Of a stretch of DNA of 64,000 bases, positions 17,111 through 25,533 are shown piece by piece. The DNA comes from Streptomyces triculaminicus. Lineage in GTDB: Bacteria > Actinomycetota > Actinomycetes > Streptomycetales > Streptomycetaceae. The DNA is taken from positions 992,001-1,056,000 of the forward strand of contig NZ_JAFMOF010000003.1 in the NCBI RefSeq assembly GCF_017349075.1, read 5' to 3'. The notes beneath the pieces are model-generated. The model saw only the letters and a program-made list of their open reading frames with translations. It made no database searches and was not told the DNA's origin. Both the position numbers and the translations under genes were made by a program. Positions within the stretch are counted from its first letter, which is position 1; each line of letters starts with the position of its first letter.

Positions 17111-19749
17111 CCGGCACCAGCACCACCACCGGCGCCCCTGCGCCCCTCGCCGTGCCCGACCTGTGCCTCGTGGTCCTCGTCGGCGCCACCGGCTCCGGCA
17201 AGTCCACCTTCGCCGCACGGCACTTCAAGCCCACCGAGACCATCTCCAGCGACTTCTGCCGGGGCCTGGTCAGCGACGACGAGAACGACCAGAGCGCCGG
17301 CAAGGACGCCTTCGACGTCCTGCACTACATCGTCGGCAAGCGCCTGGCGGCCGGCCGGCTGACGGTCGTCGACGCCACCAACGTCCAGCCCGAGGCCCGC
17401 CAGAGCCTTGTGGCGCTGGCGCGCGAGTACGACGTGCTGCCCGTCGCCATCGTCCTGGACATGCCCGAGGAGGTCTGCGCCGAACGCAACGCCGCCCGCC
17501 CGGAGCGGGCCGGTGCCGGCCTCCGCGTCATCCAGCGCCATCGGCGCGAGCTGCGCCGTTCCCTCAAGCACCTGGAGCGGGAGGGCTTCCGCAGGGTGCA
17601 CGTCCTGCGGGACACCGCACAGGCGGACGCCGCGGAGATCGTGCGCGAGCGCCGGTTCAACGACCTGCGCCACCTCACCGGCCCCTTCGACATCGTCGGC
17701 GACATCCACGGCTGCCGCTCGGAGCTGGAGAGCCTGCTCACCGCGCTCGGCTACGCCCTCGTCCGCGACGAGGCCGGCCGGCCCGTCGACGCCGCGCACC
17801 CCGAGGGCCGCACCCTCGTCTTCGTCGGCGACCTCGTCGACCGCGGCCCCGACAGCCCCGGCGTGCTGCGCCTGGCCATGGGCATGGTCGCCGCCGGGCA
17901 CGCCCTGTGCGTCCCCGGCAACCACGAGAACAAGCTGGGCCGCTGGCTGAACGGCCGCCAGGTCAACGTCGCGCACGGCTTCGCGGAGACCATCGAGCAG
18001 CTGGAGCGGGAGGAGCAGCGGGATCCCGCGTTCCGGGAGCGGGCGCGGACGTTCGTCGACGCGCTCGTCAGCCACTACGTCCTCGACGGCGGCCGGCTCG
18101 TCGTCTGCCACGCCGGCCTGCCCGAGAAGTACCACGGCCGCAATTCGGGCCGCGTCCGCGCGCACGCCCTGTACGGCGACACCACGGGCGAGACCGACGA
18201 GTTCGGCCTGCCCGTGCGCTACCCGTGGGCGGAGGACTACCGCGGCCGCGCCGCCGTCGTCTACGGCCACACCCCGGCCCCGGCGGCGACGTGGCTGAAC
18301 AACACCATCTGCCTGGACACCGGCGCCGTCTTCGGCGGCAAGCTGACCGCCCTGCGCTGGCCCGAGCGCGAGCTGGTGGACGTACCCGCCGAGCAGGTCT
18401 GGTACGAGCCCGTGCGGCCGCTGGCCTCCGAGGCGCCCGGCGGCGCCGACGGCCGCCCGCTCGACCTGGGCGACGTCACCGGCCGCCGGGTCGTGGAGAC
18501 CCGGCACCTGGGCCCGGTGGCGGTCAAGGAGGAGAACGCCGCCGCGGCCCTGGAGGTCATGAGCCGCTTCGCCGTCGACCCCCAGCAGCTCCTCCACCTC
18601 CCGCCGACCATGGCCCCGTGCGCCACGTCCGCCGAGGAGGGCTATCTGGAGCACCCGGCCGAGGCCTTCGCGGCCTACCGGGCGGACGGCGTGCGCCAGG
18701 TGATCTGCGAGGAGAAGCACATGGGCTCCCGCGCGGCCGTGCTGGTCTGCCGTGACGCGGACGTCGCCCGCGAGCGCTTCGCGGTGACCGGCGGCGTGCC
18801 CGGCACGGTGCACACCCGCACGGGACGGCCGTTCTTCGACGACGCCGCCCTGACCGCGCGGATACTCGAGCGGCTGGGCCGCGCCGTGGAGGAGGCCGGG
18901 CTGTGGGAGGAGCTCGGCACGGACTGGCTGCTGCTCGACGCCGAGCTGATGCCCTGGTCGCTGAAGGCGACCGGCCTGCTGCGCCACCAGTACGCGGCCG
19001 TGGGCGCCGCCTCCCGCACGGTCCTCCCGGCCGCCCTCGCGGCGCTGGAGTCGGCGGCGGCGCGCGGTGTGGACGTCTCCGGCCTGCTCGGCCGCCAGCG
19101 CGAGCGTGCCGAGGACGCCGCGGCCTTCACCGAGGCGTACGGGCGGTACTGCGCGCCGGTCGGCGACGACGCCGACCCGGCGGCCGGTATCCGAATGGCT
19201 CCCTTCCAGATCCTGGCGGCCCAGGGCCGCAGCCTCGCCACGCTCCCGCACGACGAGCAGCTCGCCCTGATCGACCGCCTCGTCGCGGCGGACGGCGGCG
19301 GTGACGGCGACGGCGGCGAGGGGGGTGACGTGCGGGGCCTGCTCGCGCCCACCCGCCGTCTGGTCGTCGACACCGAGGACGAGGCCTCCGTCGCCGAGGG
19401 CACCCGGTGGTGGCTGGAGCTGACGGCCGCCGGCGGCGAGGGCATGGTCGTCAAGCCGCTCGGGGCCCACGTCCGCCGCCCCGACGGCCGGCTCGTCCAG
19501 CCGGGCGTCAAGTGCCGCGGCCGGGAGTACCTGCGCATCGTCTACGGCCCGGAGTACACCCGTCCGGACAACCTCGCCCGGCTGCGCGTACGCCACCTCG
19601 GCCACAAGCGCTCGCTCGCCCTGCGCGAGTACGCCCTCGGCCTGGAGGCGCTGGACCGGCTGGCGGAGGGGGAGCCGCTGTGGCGCGTCCACGAGGCAGT
19701 CTTCGCCGTGCTGGCGCTGGAGTCCGAGTCGGTCGACCCGCGCCTGTAG
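17107..19749 (+). CDS. pnkp: polynucleotide kinase-phosphatase (RNA end-healing and sealing) Pnkp
   Basis: 880 aa three-domain RNA repair enzyme. The N-terminal kinase has the P-loop GATGSGKST with Lys32. The central calcineurin-type phosphatase has DIHG from residue 199, then GDLVDRG, GNHENKL, CHAGLP and GHTP, the complete metal-binding set. The C-terminal ligase-like adenylyltransferase has EEKHMGSRA with the nucleotidyl-accepting Lys537 and a later VVKPLG motif. With Hen1 it repairs RNAs cut by ribotoxins: phosphorylating the 5'-OH, removing the 2',3'-cyclic phosphate, methylating, then sealing. Length and domain order match the family. The stop of hen1 overlaps its start codon by four bases. 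Confidence 0.96.
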   Translation: MTGTSTTTGAPAPLAVPDLCLVVLVGATGSGKSTFAARHFKPTETISSDFCRGLVSDDENDQSAGKDAFDVLHYIVGKRLAAGRLTVVDATNVQPEARQSLVALAREYDVLPVAIVLDMPEEVCAERNAARPERAGAGLRVIQRHRRELRRSLKHLEREGFRRVHVLRDTAQADAAEIVRERRFNDLRHLTGPFDIVGDIHGCRSELESLLTALGYALVRDEAGRPVDAAHPEGRTLVFVGDLVDRGPDSPGVLRLAMGMVAAGHALCVPGNHENKLGRWLNGRQVNVAHGFAETIEQLEREEQRDPAFRERARTFVDALVSHYVLDGGRLVVCHAGLPEKYHGRNSGRVRAHALYGDTTGETDEFGLPVRYPWAEDYRGRAAVVYGHTPAPAATWLNNTICLDTGAVFGGKLTALRWPERELVDVPAEQVWYEPVRPLASEAPGGADGRPLDLGDVTGRRVVETRHLGPVAVKEENAAAALEVMSRFAVDPQQLLHLPPTMAPCATSAEEGYLEHPAEAFAAYRADGVRQVICEEKHMGSRAAVLVCRDADVARERFAVTGGVPGTVHTRTGRPFFDDAALTARILERLGRAVEEAGLWEELGTDWLLLDAELMPWSLKATGLLRHQYAAVGAASRTVLPAALAALESAAARGVDVSGLLGRQRERAEDAAAFTEAYGRYCAPVGDDADPAAGIRMAPFQILAAQGRSLATLPHDEQLALIDRLVAADGGGDGDGGEGGDVRGLLAPTRRLVVDTEDEASVAEGTRWWLELTAAGGEGMVVKPLGAHVRRPDGRLVQPGVKCRGREYLRIVYGPEYTRPDNLARLRVRHLGHKRSLALREYALGLEALDRLAEGEPLWRVHEAVFAVLALESESVDPRL

Positions 19750-19851
19750 GCGGGCTGCGCGGGGGCGGGCGGCCCGGGCCGCCCGGCCCGTGGCGGCACT
19801 CCGTGCCCCGCGTACCGAGTGATCACGGCGGGTTCAGGTGAGGATGGGGGG

Positions 19852-21084
19852 ATGGGATTCCATGTCGATTCCGAGGCCGGGCGGCTCCGCCGCGTCATCC
19901 TGCACCGCCCCGACCTGGAGCTGAAGCGGCTCACGCCGTCGAACAAGAACGCGTTGCTCTTCGACGACGTCCTGTGGGTGCGCCGGGCCCGCGCCGAGCA
20001 CGACGGCTTCGCCGACGTGCTGCGCGAGCGCGGGGTGGAGGTGCATCTCTTCCAGGACCTGCTGGAGGAGAGCCTGCGGGTGCCGGCCGCGCGGGCGCTG
20101 GTGCTGGACCGGGTCTTCGACGAGAAGGAGTACGGGCCGCTGGCCACCGACCACCTGCGAACGGCGTTCGAGGCGATGCCGGTGCCGCAGCTGGCGTCGC
20201 TGCTGGTCGGGGGGATGACCAAGCGCGAGTTCCTGGCCGGCCACGCGGAGCCGGTCTCCGTCCGCTTCCATGTGATGGACCTCGACGACTTCCTGATCAA
20301 CCCGCTGCCGAACCACCTGTTCACCCGGGACACCTCCGCCTGGATCTACGACGGGGTGAGCATCAACGCGATGCGCTGGCCCGCCCGTTGGCCCGAGACG
20401 GTGCACTACGAGGCGGTCTATCGCCATCACCCCATGTTCGCGGGGGGCGGCTTCCACGTCTGGTGCGACGGGCAGTCGGCGTACCCCTCGACGATCGAGG
20501 GCGGCGACGTGCTCGTCATCGGCCAGGGCGCCGTACTGATCGGGATGAGCGAGCGCACCACCCCGCAGGCCGTGGAGATGCTGGCACGGGGGCTGTTCGC
20601 GGCCGGCTCGGCGCGCACGATCGTGGCGCTGGACATGCCCAAGGGGCGGGCGTTCATGCACCTGGACACCGTGATGACGATGGTGGACGGCGACACCTTC
20701 ACCCAGTACGCGGGCCTGGGCATGCTCCGCTCGTACACCATCGAGCCCGGCGTCGGCGAGCGCGACCTGAAGGTCACCGACCATCCCCCGGAGCACATGC
20801 ACCGCGCCATCGCCGCCGCGCTGGGTCTGGACTCCCTCCGGGTGCTGACCGCCCGGCAGGACGTGCACGCGGCCGAGCGGGAGCAGTGGGACGACGGCTG
20901 CAACGTCCTGGCGATAGAGCCGGGCGTGGTGGTCGCCTACGAGCGGAACGCGACGACGAATACTTTCCTCCGTAAGCACGGGATCGAGGTCATCACCATT
21001 CCGGGCAGCGAGCTGGGGCGTGGCAGGGGTGGGCCGCGCTGCATGAGCTGTCCGGTCGAGCGGGATCCGGTACCGGGTGCTTAG
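19852..21084 (+). CDS. arcA: arginine deiminase
   Basis: 410 aa arginine deiminase converting arginine to citrulline and ammonia. Catalytic landmarks of the guanidino-group-modifying superfamily are present: FTRDTS, EGGDVL, the catalytic His in HLDTVMTM, and the nucleophilic Cys near the C-terminus in GGPRCMSCP. The start is ATG 19852 behind a purine-rich GAGGATGGGGG stretch. The ornithine carbamoyltransferase gene follows 84 bases downstream in the same direction, the pairing expected for the arginine deiminase pathway. I see no carbamate kinase or arginine/ornithine antiporter nearby, so the full energy-yielding pathway is not complete in this window. Confidence 0.95.
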   Translation: MGFHVDSEAGRLRRVILHRPDLELKRLTPSNKNALLFDDVLWVRRARAEHDGFADVLRERGVEVHLFQDLLEESLRVPAARALVLDRVFDEKEYGPLATDHLRTAFEAMPVPQLASLLVGGMTKREFLAGHAEPVSVRFHVMDLDDFLINPLPNHLFTRDTSAWIYDGVSINAMRWPARWPETVHYEAVYRHHPMFAGGGFHVWCDGQSAYPSTIEGGDVLVIGQGAVLIGMSERTTPQAVEMLARGLFAAGSARTIVALDMPKGRAFMHLDTVMTMVDGDTFTQYAGLGMLRSYTIEPGVGERDLKVTDHPPEHMHRAIAAALGLDSLRVLTARQDVHAAEREQWDDGCNVLAIEPGVVVAYERNATTNTFLRKHGIEVITIPGSELGRGRGGPRCMSCPVERDPVPGA

Positions 21085-21093
21085 CCGGAGAGA

Positions 21094-21135
21094 CGCATCT
21101 GCATAATGATGCTGACTGATGTATACAGTTCCATT
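21094..21135. promoter_or_regulatory. possible ArgR-type ARG box upstream of argF
   Basis: The short gap before argF holds an AT-richer stretch with two half-palindromic elements, TGCATAATGATGC and TGATGTATACAG, in a region otherwise extremely GC-rich. The spacing and TNTGNATNNNNATNCANA-like character resemble actinobacterial ARG boxes bound by hexameric ArgR. The assignment is by eye only and could equally be a promoter with CATAAT as its -10. Confidence 0.4.
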
Positions 21136-21168
21136 TACCGTGCAGTGCTGACGACGTAGGAGCCACCC

Positions 21169-22179
21169 ATGGCGACGGACCTCAAGGGCCGCCACTTCCT
21201 CAAGGAGACGGATCTCACCGCCGAGGAGTTCCGCAGTCTGGTCGAACTGGCCGCGGAGCTGAAGGCCGCCAAGCGGGCGGGCACCGAGGAGCCTCGCCTG
21301 ACGGGGCGCAACATCGCCCTCGTCTTCGAGAAGACCTCCACCCGCACCCGCTGCGCCTTCGAGGTCGCCGCCGCCGACCAGGGCGCCCGTACGACCTATC
21401 TCGACCCCGCCGGTTCGCAGATCGGACACAAGGAGTCGGTCCGGGACACCGCCCGGGTGCTCGGCCGGATGTTCGACGCCATTCAGTACCGCGGTCATGG
21501 CCAGCACATCGTCGAGGATCTCGCCGCCTACGCCGACGTGCCCGTCTACAACGGCCTGACCGACGAGTGGCACCCCACCCAGATGCTCGCCGACGTGCTC
21601 ACCATGACCGAGCACACGGCCAAGGCGCTGGAGCACGTGGCGTACGCCTACCTCGGCGACGCCCGGTACAACATGGGCAACTCCTACCTGATCACCGGCG
21701 CCCTGCTCGGCATGGACGTGCGCATCGTCGCCCCCGAGGAGCTCTGGCCGGCCCCCGAGATCATCGCCCGCGCCCGGCAGCTCGCCGAGACCAGCGGCGC
21801 CCGGATCACCCTCACGGCCGACGTCGCCGAGGGCGTGCGCGGCGCGGACTTCATCGCCACGGACGTCTGGGTGTCGATGGGGGAGCCCAAGGAGGTCTGG
21901 GACGCCCGCATCGCCCTGCTCGCCCCCTACGCCGTGACCATGGACGTGCTGCACGCGACCGGCAACCCGGCCGTGAAGTTCCTGCACTGCCTGCCGGCCT
22001 TCCACGACCTCGACACCACGGTCGGCCGGGAGATCTACGAGCGGCACGGCCTGACCTCGCTGGAGGTCACGGACGAGGTCTTCGAATCGGTGCACTCCGT
22101 CGTCTTCGACGAGGCGGAGAACCGGCTGCACACCATCAAGGCCGTGCTGGTGGCGACCCTGGTGGGCTGGGGACGGTAG
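21169..22179 (+). CDS. argF: ornithine carbamoyltransferase
   Basis: 336 aa ornithine carbamoyltransferase. The carbamoyl-phosphate loop FEKTSTRTR, the HPTQMLAD motif and the ornithine-binding HCLPAFHD are all intact. Anabolic enzymes make citrulline from ornithine; catabolic ones (ArcB) run the reverse reaction after arginine deiminase. The length (~335 aa) and position next to arcA favour a catabolic or dual role, but sequence motifs do not separate the two. The ATG at 21169 follows TAGGAG. A strong hairpin follows the gene. If the ARG box upstream is real, arginine availability would control expression. Confidence 0.92.
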   Translation: MATDLKGRHFLKETDLTAEEFRSLVELAAELKAAKRAGTEEPRLTGRNIALVFEKTSTRTRCAFEVAAADQGARTTYLDPAGSQIGHKESVRDTARVLGRMFDAIQYRGHGQHIVEDLAAYADVPVYNGLTDEWHPTQMLADVLTMTEHTAKALEHVAYAYLGDARYNMGNSYLITGALLGMDVRIVAPEELWPAPEIIARARQLAETSGARITLTADVAEGVRGADFIATDVWVSMGEPKEVWDARIALLAPYAVTMDVLHATGNPAVKFLHCLPAFHDLDTTVGREIYERHGLTSLEVTDEVFESVHSVVFDEAENRLHTIKAVLVATLVGWGR

Positions 22180-22198
22180 CGCCCCTGCGCACCGCCCG

Positions 22199-22231
22199 AA
22201 GGGGCGGCGGGCCCTGTGCCCGCCGCCCCTT
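22199..22231. terminator. hairpin terminator after argF
   Basis: Perfect 14-base arms (AAGGGGCGGCGGGC at 22199-22212; complement at 22218-22231) around the loop CCTGT, twenty bases after the argF stop and followed by CTTC. It separates the arginine genes from the aromatic catabolic operon. Confidence 0.85.
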
Positions 22232-22269
22232 CTTCGCGCGCTCTTCCCGCTGTTGCGTATCGCGTACTC

Positions 22270-22299
22270 GTGACGACAGTCACAGGACGGTGATAACTT
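22270..22299 (+). promoter_or_regulatory. promoter with palindromic operator for the enoyl-CoA hydratase operon
   Basis: GTGACG (22270-22275) and TAACTT (22294-22299), 18 bases apart, fit a housekeeping-type -35/-10 pair. The -35 is embedded in a perfect palindrome GTGAC-GACA-GTCAC (22270-22283). The same -35, spacer length and -10 recur at 28096-28125 before the acyl-CoA dehydrogenase gene, which strongly suggests co-regulation, most simply by the PaaX-family protein encoded between them. Confidence 0.7.
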
Positions 22300-22343
22300 C
22301 ACGGGGCAGGCACCAGCCCCCAGGCTGAAGGAGGCCGTGCTCC

Positions 22344-23171
22344 ATGAGTCCGTTCACCGGCTCCGCGTCCCGCACCGAGAAATGGCGCCACCTGCGCCTG
22401 ACCCTCGACTCCGGCGTCGCCACCGTCACCCTCGCCCGCCCCGACAAGCTCAACGCCCTCACCTTCGGCGCCTACGCCGACCTGCGCGACCTGCTGCCGG
22501 AACTGGCCCGCGACGGCTCCGTACGGGCCCTCGTGCTCGGCGGCGAGGGCCGCGGCTTCTGCTCCGGCGGCGACGTCGACGACATCATCGGCGCCACCCT
22601 GGCCATGGACACCGGCCGGCTGCTGGACTTCAACCGCATGACCGGCCAGGTCGTCCGCGGCTTACGGGAATGCCCCTTCCCCGTGATCGCCGCCGTGCAC
22701 GGCGTGGCGGCGGGCGCGGGCGCCGTCCTGGCGCTGGCCGCCGACTTCCGCGTCGCCGACCCCACCGCGCGCTTCGCGTTCCTCTTCACCCGCGTCGGCC
22801 TCTCCGGCGGCGACATGGGCGCCGCCTACCTCCTGCCCCGCGTCGTCGGCCTCGGCCACGCCACCCGCCTGCTGATGCTCGGCGAGCCCGTACGCGCCCC
22901 GGAGGCCGAGCGCATCGGGCTCATCAGCCAGCTGGCGGAGGAGGGCGGCGCGCCCGACGCGGCCCTCGCCCTCGCCCGCCGGCTCGCCGCGGGCCCGGCC
23001 CTGGCCCACGCCCAGACCAAGGCGCTGCTCACCGCCGAACTCGACATGCCGCTCGCGGCCGCCGTCGAACTCGACGCCGCCACCCAGGCCCTGCTCATGA
23101 ACAGCGCCGACTACGCCGAGTTCCACGCGGCCTTCACCCAGAAGCGGGCCCCCATGTGGCGGGGGCGATGA
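22344..23171 (+). CDS. enoyl-CoA hydratase/isomerase family protein
   Basis: 275 aa crotonase-fold protein. The substrate-binding and oxyanion-hole segments are visible: ARPDKLNALTFGAY, GRGFCSGGDVDD and HGVAAGAGAVLALAADFRVA. Its stop overlaps the start of the monooxygenase/reductase gene (ATGA), so both belong to one operon driven by the promoter at 22270. In CoA-dependent aromatic acid catabolism such enzymes hydrate ring-derived enoyl-CoA intermediates. Its leucine codon at 22662-22664 is TTA, the rare codon read by the bldA tRNA, so translation may be limited to late growth stages. The ATG start sits behind GAAGGAGG-like purines. The exact intermediate acted on is inferred only. Confidence 0.9.
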   Translation: MSPFTGSASRTEKWRHLRLTLDSGVATVTLARPDKLNALTFGAYADLRDLLPELARDGSVRALVLGGEGRGFCSGGDVDDIIGATLAMDTGRLLDFNRMTGQVVRGLRECPFPVIAAVHGVAAGAGAVLALAADFRVADPTARFAFLFTRVGLSGGDMGAAYLLPRVVGLGHATRLLMLGEPVRAPEAERIGLISQLAEEGGAPDAALALARRLAAGPALAHAQTKALLTAELDMPLAAAVELDAATQALLMNSADYAEFHAAFTQKRAPMWRGR

Positions 23172-25435
23172 CCGGCGCGCCGCCGGCGGTGGCCGGGCGG
23201 GTCGCCGTCATCGGCGGCGGCCCCGGCGGCCTGTACGCCGCCGCCCTGCTCAAACGCCACGAGCCCGGGCGCGAGATCACCCTCTGGGAGCGCAACGCCC
23301 CCGACGACACCTTCGGCTTCGGCGTCGTCCTCTCCGACGAGACCCTCGGCGGCATCGAGAGCGCCGACCCGGAGGTCTTCGCCGCGCTGCGCCGCGAACT
23401 GGTCCGCTGGGACGACATCGACGTCGTCCACCGCGGCACCACGCTGCGCTCCGGCGGCCACGGCTTCGCCGCCCTCGGCCGGCACCGGCTCCTGGAACTC
23501 CTCCACGAACGCTGCCGGGACCTCGGCGTCCGGCTCCGCTTCCGTACCGAGGCGCCGCCCGCCGCCGAACTGGCCCGCACCCACGACCTCCTCGTCGCCG
23601 CCGACGGCGTCCACAGCCGCACCCGCGACACTCACCGCGACGCCTTCCGCCCCACCCTCACCACCCACCGCTGCCGCTACATATGGCTCGCCGCCGACCT
23701 CCCCCTCGACGCCTTCCGCTTCGAGATCGCCGAGACCGAGCACGGCGTCATGCAGCTGCACGCCTACCCCTTCGGGGGCGGCGCCTGCACCGTCATCGTC
23801 GAGATGCGCGACGAGGTCTGGCGGCGCGCCGGCCTCGACCGGTGCGACGAGAAGGACGCCGCCGAACGCTGCGGCGCGTACTTCGCCGACTTCCTCGGAG
23901 GCCGGCCGCTGCGCTCCAACCAGTCGGCGTGGACCGCCTTCCGCACGGTCGTCAACGAGCGCTGGTCCCACGGCAACACGGTGCTGATCGGCGACGCCGC
24001 GCACACCGCGCACTTCTCCATCGGCTCCGGCACCAAGCTCGCCGTCGAGGACGCGCTGGCCCTGGCCGGCTGCCTGCGCGACACCCCCGCCCTCCCCGAC
24101 GCCCTGCGGGCCTACGAGGAGCTGCGGCGCCCGGCGGTCGCCTCCACACAGCGGGCCGCCCGGGCCAGCCTGGAGTGGTTCGAGAACCTCTCCGGCCACG
24201 TCGAACGGCCGCCGTACCGCTTCGCCTTCGACCTCCTGACCCGCAGCCGCCGCGTCACCCACGACAACCTCCGCCTGCGGGACGCCGGGTTCGTCGCCGC
24301 CGTCGAGGCGGAGGCGGGCATCCCGCCCGGCACGCCCCCGATGTTCACCCCCTTCCGGCTGCGCGGGCTGACCCTGCGCAACCGCGTCGTCGTCTCGCCC
24401 ATGGACATGTACTCCGCCCGGGGCGGCACCCCCGGCGACTTCCACCTCGTGCACCTCGGCGCCCGCGCCCTCGGCGGCGCCGCCCTGGTCATGACCGAGA
24501 TGGTCTGCGTCAGCGCGCGGGGCCGGATCACACCCGGCTGTACGGGCCTGTACGCGCCCGAGCACGAGGATGCCTGGCGCCGGATCACCGGCTTCGTGCA
24601 CGAACAGGCCCCGGGGACGGCCATCGGCGTCCAGCTCGGCCACAGCGGCCGCAAGGGCTCCACCCGGCTCATGTGGGAGGGCATCGACCAGCCCCTCCCC
24701 GAGGGCAACTGGCCGCTGGTCGCCGCCTCCCCGCTGCCCTACCACCCAGGCGTCAGCCAGACGCCCGAGGCGCTGACCGCCGCCGGGCTCGCCGCGGTCC
24801 GCGACGACTTCGTCCGCTCCGCCGAGGCCGCCGACCGGGCCGGCTTCGACCTCCTGGAACTGCACTGCGCCCACGGCTACCTGCTCTCCGGCTTCCTCTC
24901 GCCGCTCACCAACCACCGTGACGACGCCTACGGCGGCACCCTGGCGGGACGCCTGCGCTACCCCCTCGAGGTCTTCGACGCCGTACGGGCCGTCTGGCCC
25001 GCCCACAAGCCGATGACGGTGCGCGTCTCCGCCACCGACTGGGCGGACGGCGGCACCGGCGCCGACGACGCCGTCGCCATCGCGCGCGCCTTCGCCGAGC
25101 ACGGCGCCGACGCCATCGACGTGTCCACCGGCCAGGTCGTCCCCGACGAGCGGCCCGCCTTCGGGCGCTCGTACCAGGTGCCGTTCGCCGACCGGATCCG
25201 GCACGAGGCGTCGGTGCCGGTCATCGCGGTCGGGGCCATCTCCTCGTGGGACGACGTCAACTCGCTGATCCTGGCCGGCCGCGCCGACCTGTGCGCGCTG
25301 GCGCGGCCGCACCTGTACGACCCGAACTGGACCCTGCACGCCGCCGCCGACCAGGGCTACACCGGCCCCGGCGCGCCGTGGCCCGCGCCGTACCGGGCGG
25401 GCAGCCGCAAACCGCCGACGGGGCGGAGTGCCTGA
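23168..25435 (+). CDS. aryl-CoA monooxygenase / old-yellow-enzyme fusion (2-aminobenzoyl-CoA monooxygenase/reductase or salicylyl-CoA 5-hydroxylase type)
   Basis: 755 aa natural fusion. Residues ~1-380 are an FAD aromatic hydroxylase: VIGGGPGGLYAA (dinucleotide motif), ADGVHSRTR, and GDAAHTAHFSIGSGTKLAVEDA. Residues ~390-745 are an old-yellow-enzyme-like barrel: FTPFRLRGLTLRNRVVVSPMDMYSA, VQLGHSGRKGS, LHCAHGYLLSGFLSPLTN. The architecture and length match 2-aminobenzoyl-CoA monooxygenase/reductase, which hydroxylates and then reduces the ring, and proteins annotated as salicylyl-CoA 5-hydroxylase. It overlaps the hydratase gene by four bases. A nearby aryl-CoA ligase would supply the substrate. 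The RidA gene in the co-regulated operon fits an amino-substituted, imine-forming intermediate, favouring anthranilate, but salicylate is not excluded. Confidence 0.92.
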   Translation: MTGAPPAVAGRVAVIGGGPGGLYAAALLKRHEPGREITLWERNAPDDTFGFGVVLSDETLGGIESADPEVFAALRRELVRWDDIDVVHRGTTLRSGGHGFAALGRHRLLELLHERCRDLGVRLRFRTEAPPAAELARTHDLLVAADGVHSRTRDTHRDAFRPTLTTHRCRYIWLAADLPLDAFRFEIAETEHGVMQLHAYPFGGGACTVIVEMRDEVWRRAGLDRCDEKDAAERCGAYFADFLGGRPLRSNQSAWTAFRTVVNERWSHGNTVLIGDAAHTAHFSIGSGTKLAVEDALALAGCLRDTPALPDALRAYEELRRPAVASTQRAARASLEWFENLSGHVERPPYRFAFDLLTRSRRVTHDNLRLRDAGFVAAVEAEAGIPPGTPPMFTPFRLRGLTLRNRVVVSPMDMYSARGGTPGDFHLVHLGARALGGAALVMTEMVCVSARGRITPGCTGLYAPEHEDAWRRITGFVHEQAPGTAIGVQLGHSGRKGSTRLMWEGIDQPLPEGNWPLVAASPLPYHPGVSQTPEALTAAGLAAVRDDFVRSAEAADRAGFDLLELHCAHGYLLSGFLSPLTNHRDDAYGGTLAGRLRYPLEVFDAVRAVWPAHKPMTVRVSATDWADGGTGADDAVAIARAFAEHGADAIDVSTGQVVPDERPAFGRSYQVPFADRIRHEASVPVIAVGAISSWDDVNSLILAGRADLCALARPHLYDPNWTLHAAADQGYTGPGAPWPAPYRAGSRKPPTGRSA

Positions 25436-25443
25436 GGGGCACA

Positions 25444-25500
25444 CCCAGCCCGGCCGGCGTTTGAGGCCAACGGGGTCCGGGGCGGAGCCCCGGTTACGGG
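25444..25500. repeat. Streptomyces-type dispersed intergenic repeat with hairpin
   Basis: The segment starting CCCAGCCCGGCCGGCG followed by TTTGAGG and GGGGCGGAGCCCC matches, from memory, a dispersed intergenic element very common in Streptomyces genomes. It contains a hairpin CCGGGGC-GGA-GCCCCGG at 25477-25493. It lies between two convergent genes and could also act as a bidirectional terminator. Confidence 0.6.
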
Positions 25501-25533
25501 AAGGGGCGGGATCGGGGAAAGAACCCCTCACCC

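Noticed and set aside
16945..19692. Long minus-strand frame under Pnkp
   Set aside because: Antisense shadow; the plus strand holds three intact catalytic domains.
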